The notes under the pieces were generated by a model. It was given only the letters and a program-made list of their open reading frames with translations. It had not been told where the DNA came from and did not search any database. Shown piece by piece: positions 45,801 through 57,395 of a DNA stretch of 64,000 bases. The DNA is from Brienomyrus brachyistius (taxonomy: Eukaryota; Chordata; Actinopteri; Osteoglossiformes; Mormyridae). The stretch lies in assembly GCF_023856365.1 (NCBI RefSeq), contig NC_064552.1, positions 4,491,200 to 4,555,199 on the forward strand, given 5' to 3'. Within the stretch, counting starts at the first letter, position 1. Each line of letters starts with the position of its first letter. A program made the position numbers and the translations under genes.

Positions 45801-48540
45801 AGTACTTTCTTTGCAGTATTTCGCTGAAACTGCCACCGTCAGAGCGGCGTGCGGATGAATGTGGAAGCTTCGCCCCTGGCAGCCCGCAGAAGCAGCGCCG
45901 GTACCGGTCTGGCGTGATGCAGCACTGCGGGACGCGGTTACTCAGGGGAAATACGGTTCCAACACAAACTGCTAGAAAACTCGCCGCCTGCGGACCCAAA
46001 AAAGGAGACATCGGGGATCCCTGGGTGAGTCTACCTGACTGGGATGCGAGCCAACTCCGGCGAGTGGGCGTTGGTTTGATGTATCTGCACGGCGCCAACA
46101 TGCGCAAATCTGTACGATACAATGACCAACTGTGACAAACGTCCGGGGATTTACGGTATCTGCGGGCAGAATTGCATTTCTTTCTTTATTAATTATATAT
46201 GTATAATATAATTATACCAACTGGGTTTTCATAATCACTTATACGCCTAGTTCGTGTAAACTTACACGATAGTGAAATTGTACATGTAGGTTTCCGCAGT
46301 ATAAATAGTGTGATTAAGAGTACTAAAATAACATCTTATAACAATTTATAACAATTAATTCTATAACCTGACGACACAAGCCAAATGAAAAATATAGGCT
46401 GTCAAAGTGATGTGCCAGTGCAATATAATGACTTCCAAAAATGCTGATGCATTGAAACAGAAAAGAGATGTTGTAAAAATAAAGAATATTATGTCTATAA
46501 ACGCGCCTCGTAAATACATAAGAGAGAGTAACGCGGTCCGGGGGATCTTTCCGCAGGCGGATCTGCCAGATTGTGATCTCCGTGTGAGTAAAGCGAGGTG
46601 GAGGCAGTGACTACTTCCTGGCAAATAGTGAGTGTTAAATTCAAAAACGCTCGCAACAGGAGCTGCCGCATCCGTAACAATCCCGATCAGGACGGAGGGA
46701 CTGAATGAAAAGTGGCCGATCGCTGTTCTTTTTCTTTTACTTCTGCTGTTTACGTGACTGTTTCAGGTAATTCCATTCCTTAATTGTAGATAGTGGTAGA
46801 GATAACTTGCTGTACTTGTATCGTACTTACTAATAGGGGTAATATAAAGTAAACGTTGCTTGCTTGTCCCGTCTGAGTGAATGGTAACGTCTGTGTGATT
46901 TACGAGTTTAATAATCAGGCGCGTTTTCTGCAGAGAGTGTATCCTTAAAACGGGTTTGTGAGTAAGCTAGCCGTAGCCACATTGCTAACTATCCCGCTGT
47001 GATTGGCTTGTAGTCTCACCGCCACTTGCGGACTGATCTTCCCGAAGCGCGTAGAAGTAACATAAGACACGCGTGATCGCGTTAGTTGGCGGCGAAGATG
47101 ATCCTAAGCCGGTGTGGCTTATAAGACCGGTCATTTCTGGTTTTCTGGGGTGCAAATGCAGTGCGCAGCATGCATGCATCCAAAGCGTGGCGGCTTGGAG
47201 GTAAATGTGAGCAAGCCCTGCATTCCCACGGTGCCGCGCCATAGGGGATACACACATATAAATATGCCTTTCTCCATCGGGATACGTTGTTTCGTGTGTT
47301 ATGGAACCAATTGTCAGGGGCTGAGAATCATTAATCGATTCGTTTCCCGGGGAAGGATGATAAGGACCGTGGGTGTCGTAGTCAGGATTTGTTAGAAAGT
47401 GCTGCCTTACACAGTCACTCATGCCTTCATTAGAACTGCTTGGATTGTACATTTAAGAGTCACAGTACGAAAATTCAGGGTTTCAGATCTTAGATTAAAT
47501 TCTGGGGATGGGCAGCTGGGAGTGGAGTTTTACTTAATTGTCAGCATCTTATCTCATCGGATGGGAAGCCCGCGTACATCCTGGTACCTGTTTGGATTTA
47601 AAGTCACCGCATTCATTGGGATGTTTAGCAGAGACTCTGCCTTGGTTCGCCGTTTCAAACTTCCACCGGTTTTCACAAATGCACATTTTGCTATTAAACT
47701 AAGATCTGATCTTTCTGTGGCTCGTTTATTTTTCATTTTCTAAGGAATAAGGATGTCGATGTAAAAGTGGCCGTTGTTTAATTTGAAGTGAGCAAACGTC
47801 CTTGTTTAGTTTCAGATTCGTGGTGTGATTTCCTCGGTCTGGTCCCTGACAGTCGGTGACACCTTCCAGCGCCGCTCGGGGGATGTTCCCGGGTGGGGCG
47901 GCGGAGCGCTGGCTCGCTTCCCGGCGTTGTGCAGCCTGTAGAAGGGATCGTAAAGGGATCCTGGCTCTCTTAAAGAAATAAGCCGCAATGCATCTAAAGC
48001 CGCGCGCAGGGAGGGTGTTTGGACATGCCGGGGTGGTGCGCTTAATGGAGCAGATGGTCTTCATCAAAAGCATTTAATACAGTTATAGTTTGTCGAGCCA
48101 CGCTTCCCCTCCAGGGTTCGCATTTTCAGGGTGCTCTTTAAATGGCCTTTGTAATGCCAAACACTCCTTTTTGTTGTGCGTGAGATGAATGCTTGCCGGT
48201 TGTATCTCGCCCTATAAACTAGTCTTGGTATATTTTTTTCCTGTAGCCACCGATGTCCATTTTAAGGACTATGGACTTTATTGTCAGTAATAGCCTACAG
48301 TTGAACAGCTCATGGTTTCCCCTAAAATAAACTTTTAAAGAAAAATTTATATCTAACGAAATCTTACCTTTCACCATTCAGACCGCTTATCCGCAGAGCT
48401 TATGCGTTTGGTACTTGTATTTTTAGCCATACTGTGTTTTAAAAGAATGGAAGTTGATCATATTAAAATAATCACACTTGTACCGTTAAACCCATACAAA
48501 ACTCCTGTCGTCCCAGTCTGAGGAACCCAATTACTCAGAC
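42850..48540. other. no gene recognised; CpG-richer patches
   Basis: No exon is supported. CpG-richer sequence occurs at 44770-44900, 45700-46100, 46530-46700 and 47830-47980. The one at 46.5-46.75 kb could be a promoter or first non-coding exon of a rightward gene, but this is only a guess. A 139-codon open frame (45716-46135) has no recognised domain. Confidence 0.4.
44590..44614. repeat. poly-G run, 25 bp
   Basis: A pure G run. Its exact length is unreliable in most sequencing data. Confidence 0.95.
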
Positions 48541-48555
48541 TGAGTGCTTTATGAA

Positions 48556-48802
48556 CAGTGTTGGGGAAGGAAGTTAGAGAAGTAATCTATTAAAGACAGA
48601 GGTGAAAAATTCAGGTCCATAAAGCAGAAGTCCAGACCAAGGTTTTGTTTCAGCCAAGTAGTTGAGTATAGAGAGTCACAATCACAGAGAACTTAGCTGG
48701 TTGGTTGAAACAAAACCTCGGTCTGGATCTGTACTTTCTGGACCTGAACTTTTCACCACCGTCTGTAATGGATTACTCACAAAAGTGACTTCCCCGACAC
48801 TG
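48556..48802. mobile_element. hAT-type MITE with 8-bp target duplication
   Basis: The 247-bp element starts CAGTGTTGGGGAAG and ends CTTCCCCGACACTG. Nearly the whole element is a long imperfect palindrome (arms about 48585-48650 and 48700-48770). The flanks TTTATGAA (48548-48555) and TTTATAAA (48803-48810) are an 8-bp target duplication with one mismatch, as expected for hAT transposition. It has no coding capacity. Confidence 0.9.
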
Positions 48803-49600
48803 TTTATAAACCCTGGATGTTAGCAGCTCATAAGCACTGAATTTGAGAAATAGAGAAATCGGCGGTTGCTGCGGGGCGACTGGGAGCTCTGGCGGGGGCG
48901 AGTCCAACCGCAGGCGGGGGCTCTTACAGCCCACCGGTGACAGAGTTTATTACGACGCGTCGGTCCGTTTCGGAAGAGCCTGGAGTTATTTATACTGCGG
49001 CTCATTTGGAAAATTGCTGCTGGGGTTTTACACGTGATTTATAATGTTCGGGGAAAAAAAATCAATTAGGCTTTTATCACTCGCTTGAATTATTATAACC
49101 CTCTGGCCTTAACAATAGCGAATGAAATTGCCGGAGAAGGTGGTACGGAAGAATGAATGAGAATCGCCTTTCGGAGGCATTCGGTAAGGTGTCCAAAAAC
49201 GGTGATTGGTTTGAACTTGTTTATGAGCCCCAAATAGGCAAGACGTTGTCTCGTTATAATCATGAATGACTTCGTTAGCGTGTGTCAGCCGCGAACCTGG
49301 TGCTGCCCCATGGTCTTAGATGATGTCTTTCTGGTAGTTTAGTCAGTAGAATGACAAGGAGATTATTATTCAGTGCGAATGGGGAGTTCCCTGTCGTGGG
49401 CAAGTTCGCCAGTGGCCAGTGATGCAGCGAGTGCAGTTGGCGATCCCAAAAATTGCCAAATCAGAGTGAAACGTTTGCTGCGAAATTGGAGTTTTGAAAT
49501 TCCGGTTAAGGAAGTTACTCAAAGCTGTGTTGACAGGGTCCCTCCCTCGAACTTGTCCTGAGGATGTTTTGTGTGCAGGTCTTCTGGCACGTACCTGTCT

Positions 49601-49630
49601 GTGTGTGTGTGTGTGTGTGGGGGGGGGGGT
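49601..49630. repeat. (TG)n followed by G-run
   Basis: About nine TG dinucleotides followed by about eleven Gs, the same arrangement as the tract beside the SOD-repeat gene start at 36.86 kb. Confidence 0.9.
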
Positions 49631-49944
49631 CGAGTTGGGGGGGGATATGAGAGGGATGTTCCAGGGTGTTTTGCGTAAATTAAAATGCAGGCGTGATGCA
49701 GTGGTGTGTAACAGTCACCGGCGCATCCTGTCTTGTAGCAGTTTCTGCTGCTGCGTCTCAGTGAACCTTTTCTCGTAGCATGTTATTGTTTTTGTTCTTT
49801 GGTGGATACGTGTTTCAAGGCTGGGGGGGCGATCGAAACGCTCAACGCCCTACTGGCTGTCTGGCTCTGGACAGCTGATCCGTACCCCGTTCATGGTGTC
49901 GTGCTCTTTCACGCATGGTTTTTATGACTGGGTGGAGGGTTCTG

Positions 49945-49946
<2 letters not shown>

Positions 49947-49981
<35 letters not shown>
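49947..49981. repeat. (TA)n microsatellite
   Basis: About 17 TA dinucleotides without interruption. Confidence 0.95.
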
Positions 49982-49985
<4 letters not shown>

Positions 49986-50269
49986 GCTCCTGAAATATGC
50001 CTGTCAGATATTGTAAGGGAAAAAATAATTAAAATCTTTGCTTTTAAGCTAGTCTCTTCCGTCTGGTTCACATGCGCGAGTGTGGGGCCCCTTAATGTGG
50101 TCCTGGTGCCCCCCCCAGCCACACTGTCGCTTTGCTAAGCTAACAAATTGGTTAATGAAAATGGCTGATATGTTGGTTTGGTTGACTCCTCCTCCTCCTG
50201 TTCTTGGTGGGGGGGTCACAGTGGGGCCTGGAACCTGTTCTCGGTAGCAGTGCTGGTGTCAACTGATTA

Positions 50270-50455
50270 CAATAAGATTACATCTCAGGGACGGCTTGCA
50301 TGGAAATATGCACATGACCATTCACTACGACTAGTATGCCAGTCAACCAGGGAGAAGATCCAAGCTCCACACCCACAGAGCAGAAGCGAGGTCTGAAACC
50401 CCCAGCCCTGGAGCTGGGAGACGTCAATGCGCCACCATGCAGACCCATGACTCTA
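50270..50455 (-). repeat. tRNA-derived SINE, antisense
   Basis: On the minus strand it reads from a head like TGGTGGCGCATTGACGTCTC through CAGGGCTGGGGGTTTCAGAC (B-box region) to TGGAGCTTGGATCTTCTCCC, then a TGCATATTTCCATGCAAG word. This is the usual order of the dispersed tRNA-head repeat in fish. Confidence 0.7.
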
Positions 50456-53245
50456 CGTGCTGTAAAACATTTGCTCTTCAAGGGCCCGGAGGCTGAGATG
50501 ACCTTTACTGGAGACCCTGAGTGGCAGAGAAACAATGTTACCCTTCTGCTAAACATTTAAAGCCCCCTTTACCTTTTGATAACCTCAGGAATAAGCGATG
50601 GAGGTCAGGGTGTCACTTTATCGGAATGGATAGTAGGTGTTGGGGTGGAGCGCTGTCAGGAACGACAGGCGCTCTCCGCGCCATTCGTATTTTTGCGAGA
50701 TCTCCAAGCGTGGTTTACGAGCTGTGAGGCTTATCCACTCCATGCTGCCGACGGCGTCATCTCTCAGAGAGAGCTCTCTTCTGCGGAGGCCGGCCGCCGC
50801 CTCCATCTCCTCAGGTCACACTCGCTGAGCACGTACTGGAGGCCAAAGTCCGGCTGAAGCGATCACAGCTGTGTTGGGTTCCTGCCCTGAAACGGTTGTC
50901 ACTCAGGCCGATCCGGCCTGACAGACTGTTGGGCCGCTGCCAAATCCTCACGCTCACTTCGGTTGTGTGTTTGTTTTAAAAAAAAATTTTAATGACTCAT
51001 ATGACATGATGTAACCCTTTGTAAATGGCAAGGGGGGCAGGGTCCTCCCCCGACAGTCAGCCACCCCTCGTGTTTGTTGTTGAGGGTTGTAATGTTGCGA
51101 GGGCGACTTCGAGGGGAATCTGTTTACTCTGGAGGGTCCCTCCCCCACCCCATTCCCGACGTTTTTGTCGTTCACCCTGGAAACAAAAGCACGATCAGGC
51201 CTTGCCCCGAGCCCCGGCGCCTTTAACAGTGTGGTGGCATGCCAATCCCCCCCCCCCCCCCCCAACCCAGATTACACGAGCGCTTTCCTGCAGCCTGTTT
51301 TCAAAATTTGCCTGGACTTTCAGCGCAGGGCGGAGCGTGACTTCATCGTTACCTCACAGCCTCTCCGGGAGGCTTATCGAAAACATGTGGCCTGTCCCCC
51401 CCCCCCCCCTTTTCGAATGAGATGATCGAAGGGAGGCTTTGGTCCCTGGGCTGCTGTACCCTTTACTGTGGGGGTGTACATATATCTGTATGGCTCCAAT
51501 CTGTGACTTTTTTTTTTTTTTTTTCTTGAGGGGGTGGGCGGTTTTCGTTCTGCGTGTGGATTTTTGGCCGCTGACTCCATCTGTATCTTATTTCGATCCC
51601 TTATCTGTGCCTCTCCCCCCCCACCCACCCACCCCCCCCCCAACAGCCCAGTCCATGGTTTCTCCGTTCCTCAGACACATTTGTACAGGATGGATTTTTC
51701 CAGTGTTTGTACATGTTGTTTTGGGAGGGGGGGTGTGGTTGACCAGCATGTTACATTATTCTCTCTTCTGTTGTGCCGCTCTGTCTGAAAGTCTGAGATA
51801 TCGAATGAATGTCCCAACAACTGGACGTTCTCCGTGGTTCCCTGGGGGCCACGCTAATAGTGAGCGTATAATTAGTGAGGTGATATACTGAGTTGTTTCG
51901 GCTCTGGCAGTGCCAATGGGAGGGGGGCTCAGGGGGGGGTTCTTGACAGTGCAACATGAAGGAATAGGAGAGTCTAAACTTGGCAGCTGGACTGGAGCCC
52001 ATTTCTTCTGACAGCAGGAAATTCCTTTCCTGGGGTAAAGTGTGGATATTGTTTTTTTTTTTAAAGTTTTTACTTTTTACTATGGTTACACAGTTCAGAT
52101 ATGCCAGCAGAGCGTGTGAGATGGTATGGCGTTAAACACAATGACCCTGAACGGCGGAGAAGCAAGAACAGGCTTCTATCCGTGACGGTAGCAAACGGAG
52201 GATGTCCTCTCGGCGTGTCTGCGGGTGCCCGTGTTCTCGGGGACGGTCAGTGTTACTGATCCCTGTGATTTGCCGAATCCGTGCTGATGCGGGTGGTGTT
52301 ACCACTTCCCGGGCGGGGGAGGCGTCAAGCGCTGCTGGATTATTTGATATGTATGGGTTTGCGGGTGCCAAGTATGTGCAGTTGGGGGAGGGGGGGGGGA
52401 CGCATTCCGACCTGAGGAGAGCGTTTATTTCTGGGACTGAGTTCAGGGGTCCGGTGGAGCTCAGCGGTGCCATTGCTGGGACCTGTTGGCATTCAGGATG
52501 TACAGGTCGTACCTCTTCCTTGAATTTGGTGGCCTGCTCAGTAGCGCCTCTCGTGCTGCTAAATGTGGATTTTAATGATGCAGTGAGGATGAATGGTATG
52601 GTATGTTGTTTGTGTGTGCGTGTGGAATGTGAACTGCATGTTGTGATGCGGATACAGGTAGATAACCCGGAATAAACCTTATCTAGGCTTATTCATGAGC
52701 TGCTTCTGCTTGAATCTTGTGGGGCCGGTTTTATGTATCGACCTGGGTGTTGGAGTGTGAGTGCAGCCATTTTAGACGATATTCTTCTCAGTCTGTGTCA
52801 TAAATACCTTGCAGCTGAGAAGTGCATTTAAATATTTGAGGGCTAATCTGTCAGTCTCTTGACTGTACAGTTTTAATTTTACGATGCAGATGTTTAGAGA
52901 GACTCTCGGGGAAGAGTTGGCGGCTGAGCTGGCCGAGTGTTACGGGTGCGATGGTTAAATGAGAGCGACATCACCTCCACCCGCCGTGTGTGAACGCAAC
53001 GGAGGGGAGTGCTTCAAGCCCGGCGCCGCCGCGGAGCGTCTCCATCCGCACGCGCTCTCAGGAGGGGCGGGAAGCCTTCAGTGTTTCAGAGCTGGCTGAA
53101 GGCGACGTGTGACAGACGGCTGCCACCCCCCCCACCAGCCAAAATGAGGGCGGGGTGCCGGCCAGCTCCGTCGTCGTCGTCATGGCGTTATGGTCTGTTG
53201 GATCTCCGAGGCTGACCAGTTTGGCTTCTTGTGCCCGGTTCCCCC

Positions 53246-53246
<1 letters not shown>

Positions 53247-53277
<31 letters not shown>
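53247..53277. repeat. poly-C run, 31 bp
   Basis: The longest homopolymer in the window. Confidence 0.95.
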
Positions 53278-55467
53278 AGCGTGAAAGGTCTTGTTAATTA
53301 TAAACAATGCAGCGTCCCCGCCCCCAGATCAGTGAAAGCTTTTTAATTAAAGGTGCACAGTCTCTCTTCCGACATGGCCACACGGTTCCGGGTCGCTAAT
53401 AAAACTGCGCAGGCTTCCCGGCCCTCTGGTCCGTTCCGCTGCCTTTTATGGTGAGGTGTTGCACCATCCCTTAAAGGTCAGAAGTGATGGAGTTGCATTG
53501 GCCCGTGTGACCCGTGGCGGGTGGCGGCCTGCAGTCACATGAATTAGACAGATTGATGTTTTCCTTGAGTAGTCCTCTCCGGATCACGGTCAGCTAAGAC
53601 AGTCTCCCTGCCCGCTAGACCGCAGTAACCTTTAAATTTAAAGGTATGTTATCGTTCACTGAGCTGACACTGTTATGGCGCTGCCGTCTGAGGACGTGTG
53701 TGTACTGCTTGAGGCCTTAACTGAGGGCCAGGGATGTTTGCACACGTAAGAAAGGTTGTGGAGTCGGATCTCGTTCCGGCAGAGATGCTGGCTGATCCTG
53801 TACTTTGATCCTCGAGTAGCTGTGGAGAAAATATCTGCCACATGATTGTGATTGTAAATAAATGTGATGCATCCTGCTCCATATCTATAGAAGCATCTAT
53901 GGAGGAAGTCTGGCCTGTCATGGGGGTGTCATGGCTGCGTGGGGGTCGGGGAGAGCAGGACTCGGTGGCCTGAGCAGATGCTCTCCTTTCGCTAGCGATG
54001 GCGAGGGGACAGATGCTGCCATTATAGGCTCCCTGTCAGTTGGACCCTCCGGACCTCGGTGCCCTGCAAACCCTGTGCTAAACGTCGTCGCTGAAACTCA
54101 CAAATGCTACTTATTTCTCATAGTGGCAGTTCTGTGGATTTAATTTGTAAACCAACAAAAAAAAACTTAAAGAACTCTATCAACGGGTGTGAATTTTCTA
54201 TAAATAAACAAGGCTTTCTCATTTCTTTGATCTTTCCTGCTGCCGTATTCTGTATCTACCTGGTGGCCAGGTGATGTGACTGCAGTTTGATTTTTTTATG
54301 AGTCATTTATAAGGTGAACATTGCACCTTTGCTTGAGGTGTTGTCCCACCCTCCAGACCTCTGCATACTGCGAAATTGCAAGGTTCTACGAATGGGCAAA
54401 TGCAAAGACGCTGACTGTATGTCTATTTAAATATTTCTTGAAAGATCGTATTGGGAATTGATGGCTGTAAATATTGAATGCGTCGGATCCCATCAGGGCA
54501 TCCCTGTTTTAAAGCCTGAGTTCATGTGCTCACTCCCCTCTGGGTTTTTCCTGCCTTGTGTCTTATGTGTTCTGGAGGTAGCCTGGTCCTGTACTGGATC
54601 ACACAGGAAGACAACTGATGAATGGATGGATAGTCAACTTGAGTTTCTTGGCTGATGCATCGGACCAAAGCACTTAACGTTTCCCCCCATTTGCACTTTT
54701 GGATAGTTTTACCGGGGTATTTTAAGCACCTTATTCAAAGGTATACAGTGGGGCCGCAGCCCTGAAGGCCGAGGAATGTTGGCGCATTCATGTAATGCGC
54801 CCTCAAATGCAGCGTGTTACCCAGGGGTGTGTTTAAGGTTGGCTGGACGAAATTCAAGGGCAACAGGTGGCTTGGCCGTTAAAGCACAGGAGAAGGTCTC
54901 TGGGTTACGTCTTGCTAGGATGAGTCCTTAATCCATACTGTGATACCAGTGCGACTGCAAGGTTTCAGTCACGCCTTGTCTGCTATCTGCCTGTGCTTTA
55001 ATAAGAATCTGTGGGCTGCAAACTTCTCTCTCCAGTTCTGCTGCAATAAACAGGCGTTTTGTTCTCTCTCAAGACGGAGGCAACAGACAGCGATGCGGCG
55101 TCCGTGTTTGCGGTCGGCAGGTTGGGATGCTCCAAGCTTTACTGTAATGAAGGCAAATTTTGAAAGCCAGCCGTCGGTTCCACGATGGGTTCGAGCAGAT
55201 GGCGATATCGCGCAGAGCCCTGCCTGAGGGTGGCCGCTAATTAGCTGTGGGGAAGAAAATAGTCGCAGCCCGAGTCTGTCGGATAAAGTCACGGCCGGAC
55301 CACCGATCTTAGCTTTGAAGCTGTTTGATGGTCTTTTCCATAGTTTTGATGGCACAGAAGGTCGTCGCAGATATCAGTTAACACTAATAATTACCAGGGC
55401 TGCGCATAACTGGCAGGCAAGTGCTCATTCACCTCTAAAAGTGATGCGTACAGCAATCGATTGTTGT

Positions 55468-55795
55468 AACAGGGCAGCATGGTTGTGCAGTAGCTGGCGC
55501 CTCACGTGAGGCCTGCGAGGTTCCGCCGTGGCTCCTTGAGTCTGCATGTTCTCCCCGAGTCGTCGTGCGGTTTCCTCCTGGGTACTCTAGTCTCCTTCCA
55601 CAGTCCAAAAACATGCCAAAGCTATTGGTGGTACCAAATTGCCCGTCGGTGTGAGTGAATGGTGTGTGAGCGTGCCCTGCGATGGTTGGCGTCCCATCCT
55701 GGGATGTTCCCTCACCTTGCGCCCATAGCCTCCGGGATAGGGTCCAGACCCCCCATGACCCAGAACAGAATACGCGGCTTCAGAAAATGGATGGA
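55468..55795 (+). repeat. SINE, near full length
   Basis: The copy runs from AGGGCAGCATGGTTGTGCAG through TCCTTCCACAGTCCAAAAAC and CCCTGCGATGGTTGGCGTCC to the ATGGATGGATT tail. It is the most complete copy of the repeat type seen in pieces at 10.1, 19.5, 22.4, 39.6 and 56.3 kb. Confidence 0.85.
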
Positions 55796-55796
55796 T

Positions 55797-56000
55797 TCAA
55801 GGATTCAAAGTTTTTATTGCCGTATATACAAAGTACAGAGTGCAGTGAAATTCTTACTTGACTGTCTAGTCTGTCTCAGACTAGACAATTAACAAAGCAG
55901 CAATATTACAATGACATTAAATATACAATAAACAGTAAACAACTAGCAATCGATAACGTAGAGTTAACAAAGTGACCGTGAGGGGCAGTGACGGTGCAAA
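55797..56000 (-). repeat. second dispersed repeat abutting the SINE tail
   Basis: It begins TTCAAGGATTCAAAGTTTTT ATTG and continues with TGCAGTGAAATTCTTACTTG, a common fish repeat, here read from its 3' end. It directly follows the preceding SINE tail, as if inserted into it. Confidence 0.65.
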
Positions 56001-56302
56001 AGGCTGCTGTGACAGGAAATCTCAGTGCATTTTATCCGTTATACCGCAAATGAAGTACAAATGTGTATGAATCAACACACAAAGGTTAAAATGCGCCATA
56101 ATTTCTTGTCGTCGATTGCTGCACGTATCGCTTTTAAAAGTGAAAGCGTACAAGCGTGCAGGTTATGTGCATCCCTGATTTATTAAAAACAAATAAATGC
56201 CCGAGTCGTTTTCTATTTCACACAGAGCCAAAGTGCGATCGTGTCGGCGGAGTTGATCCTGAACGTGCACATTGCAATGTTTGTGTATTAACTTGGTAGA
56301 AC

Positions 56303-56347
56303 CCCGCGGCTCAGTAGGATAAGCGGTTTGGAAGATGGATGGATGGA
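56303..56347 (+). repeat. SINE 3'-tail fragment
   Basis: CTCAGTAGGATAAGCGGTTT followed by GGAAGATGGATGGATGGA. It is nearly the same as the fragment at 22395-22449. Confidence 0.8.
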
Positions 56348-56614
56348 ACTTAGTAGAAATTAGGAGTAGCGCTGTGCTGTCACCGCGCTCCGTCATGTCT
56401 GCCCGGCTACTACGCGGAGCCCGGCTAGCCGTGTTAGCATTAGCGCGGTGCTCAGGGGACTCCCCTGCCCTCATTCACACACACCCAGAGCCTCCCCATA
56501 CCTCCTGTTTACAGTATCTTAGTGTTTTATGGCTTTGGTGACCTATTAGCTAAGGGAGAATAAATGCTGTGACTGCTGCCGGTGTTTTGCTGCAGGCTGA
56601 AGTTTCCCGGTATT

Positions 56615-56652
56615 TTTTTCTTTCTTTCTTTTCTTTCTTTCTTTTCTTTTTT
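56615..56652. repeat. pyrimidine (TTCT)n tract
   Basis: TTCT-type repeats, pure C/T on this strand. Confidence 0.9.
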
Positions 56653-57364
56653 GGGTGTGTATCGCCTTGCATTTTTCCCCCAAACACATGTGTTCATTCT
56701 TTTAAAAAAAATTTCCCCAAGCCAGGCTATTGCAGACTAGTGAAAAGAGACAGTGAATGACAGTGATCTGTTATGAATTTTCTGACTGGTAGGACTGGGA
56801 CAGGACCGGACGGTTTTCCAACGCCGTTTATTTGTTGACTTTCCCCCCCGGGTTTCTCCGCTTTTGGGATGTCTGCACCCCTGTCGCCAAGGGCGGGTCC
56901 CGGCACGGCCAGCCGCCCATTTGTGTAGCTGGTTTGGACTGTCAGCTTGCCCGTGACTTCTTCAAAGCTGAGTCGACAGAAATCTGCAGGACTGCTGCTG
57001 CACAAACAGACATTTTCTCTTTCCTGCAAGCTATTTATTTTTTTTTTTGGTGACCCAGAGATGATCAGATTTGATGCTTTATTGGGCCCTGTTTTGATGT
57101 ACATGCGGGCTCTGTTATTTTCCAAGTTACCATTCAATGGTGGGTGTTTTAGAAAGAGCATTTTCATCTTTAGTTTGACGGGCTGGTCGAAGGGAGCTAA
57201 TACTTACCCCAGTAGCCTAGTTGGTATGCTTGATTAAAATTTCGATTGGCCAACAAATTCATGGTGCTCTTTCTGCACATACTCACCCAGCTGCTTGGTG
57301 CCCGTATTGAGCCACAGTAATCCGGGTGCATATGGAAAGCTGAGCTGCTGTGGAAGTGGTTTCC

Positions 57365-57395
57365 GCCTCGCCCGCCTCGCCCGCCTCGCCCGCCC
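57365..57395. repeat. (CCGCCTCGC) tandem repeat
   Basis: About four copies of a 9-bp GC-rich unit, CGCCCGCCT. Confidence 0.9.

Noticed and set aside
45716..46135. 139-codon plus-strand open frame
   Set aside because: CpG-richer sequence, no recognised domain, an equally long frame on the other strand over the same bases, and no splice context; likely chance.
46530..46780. First non-coding exon and promoter of ADD3
   Set aside because: Only CpG-rich sequence and the human gene order suggest it; no coding exon, clear donor or core promoter was found.
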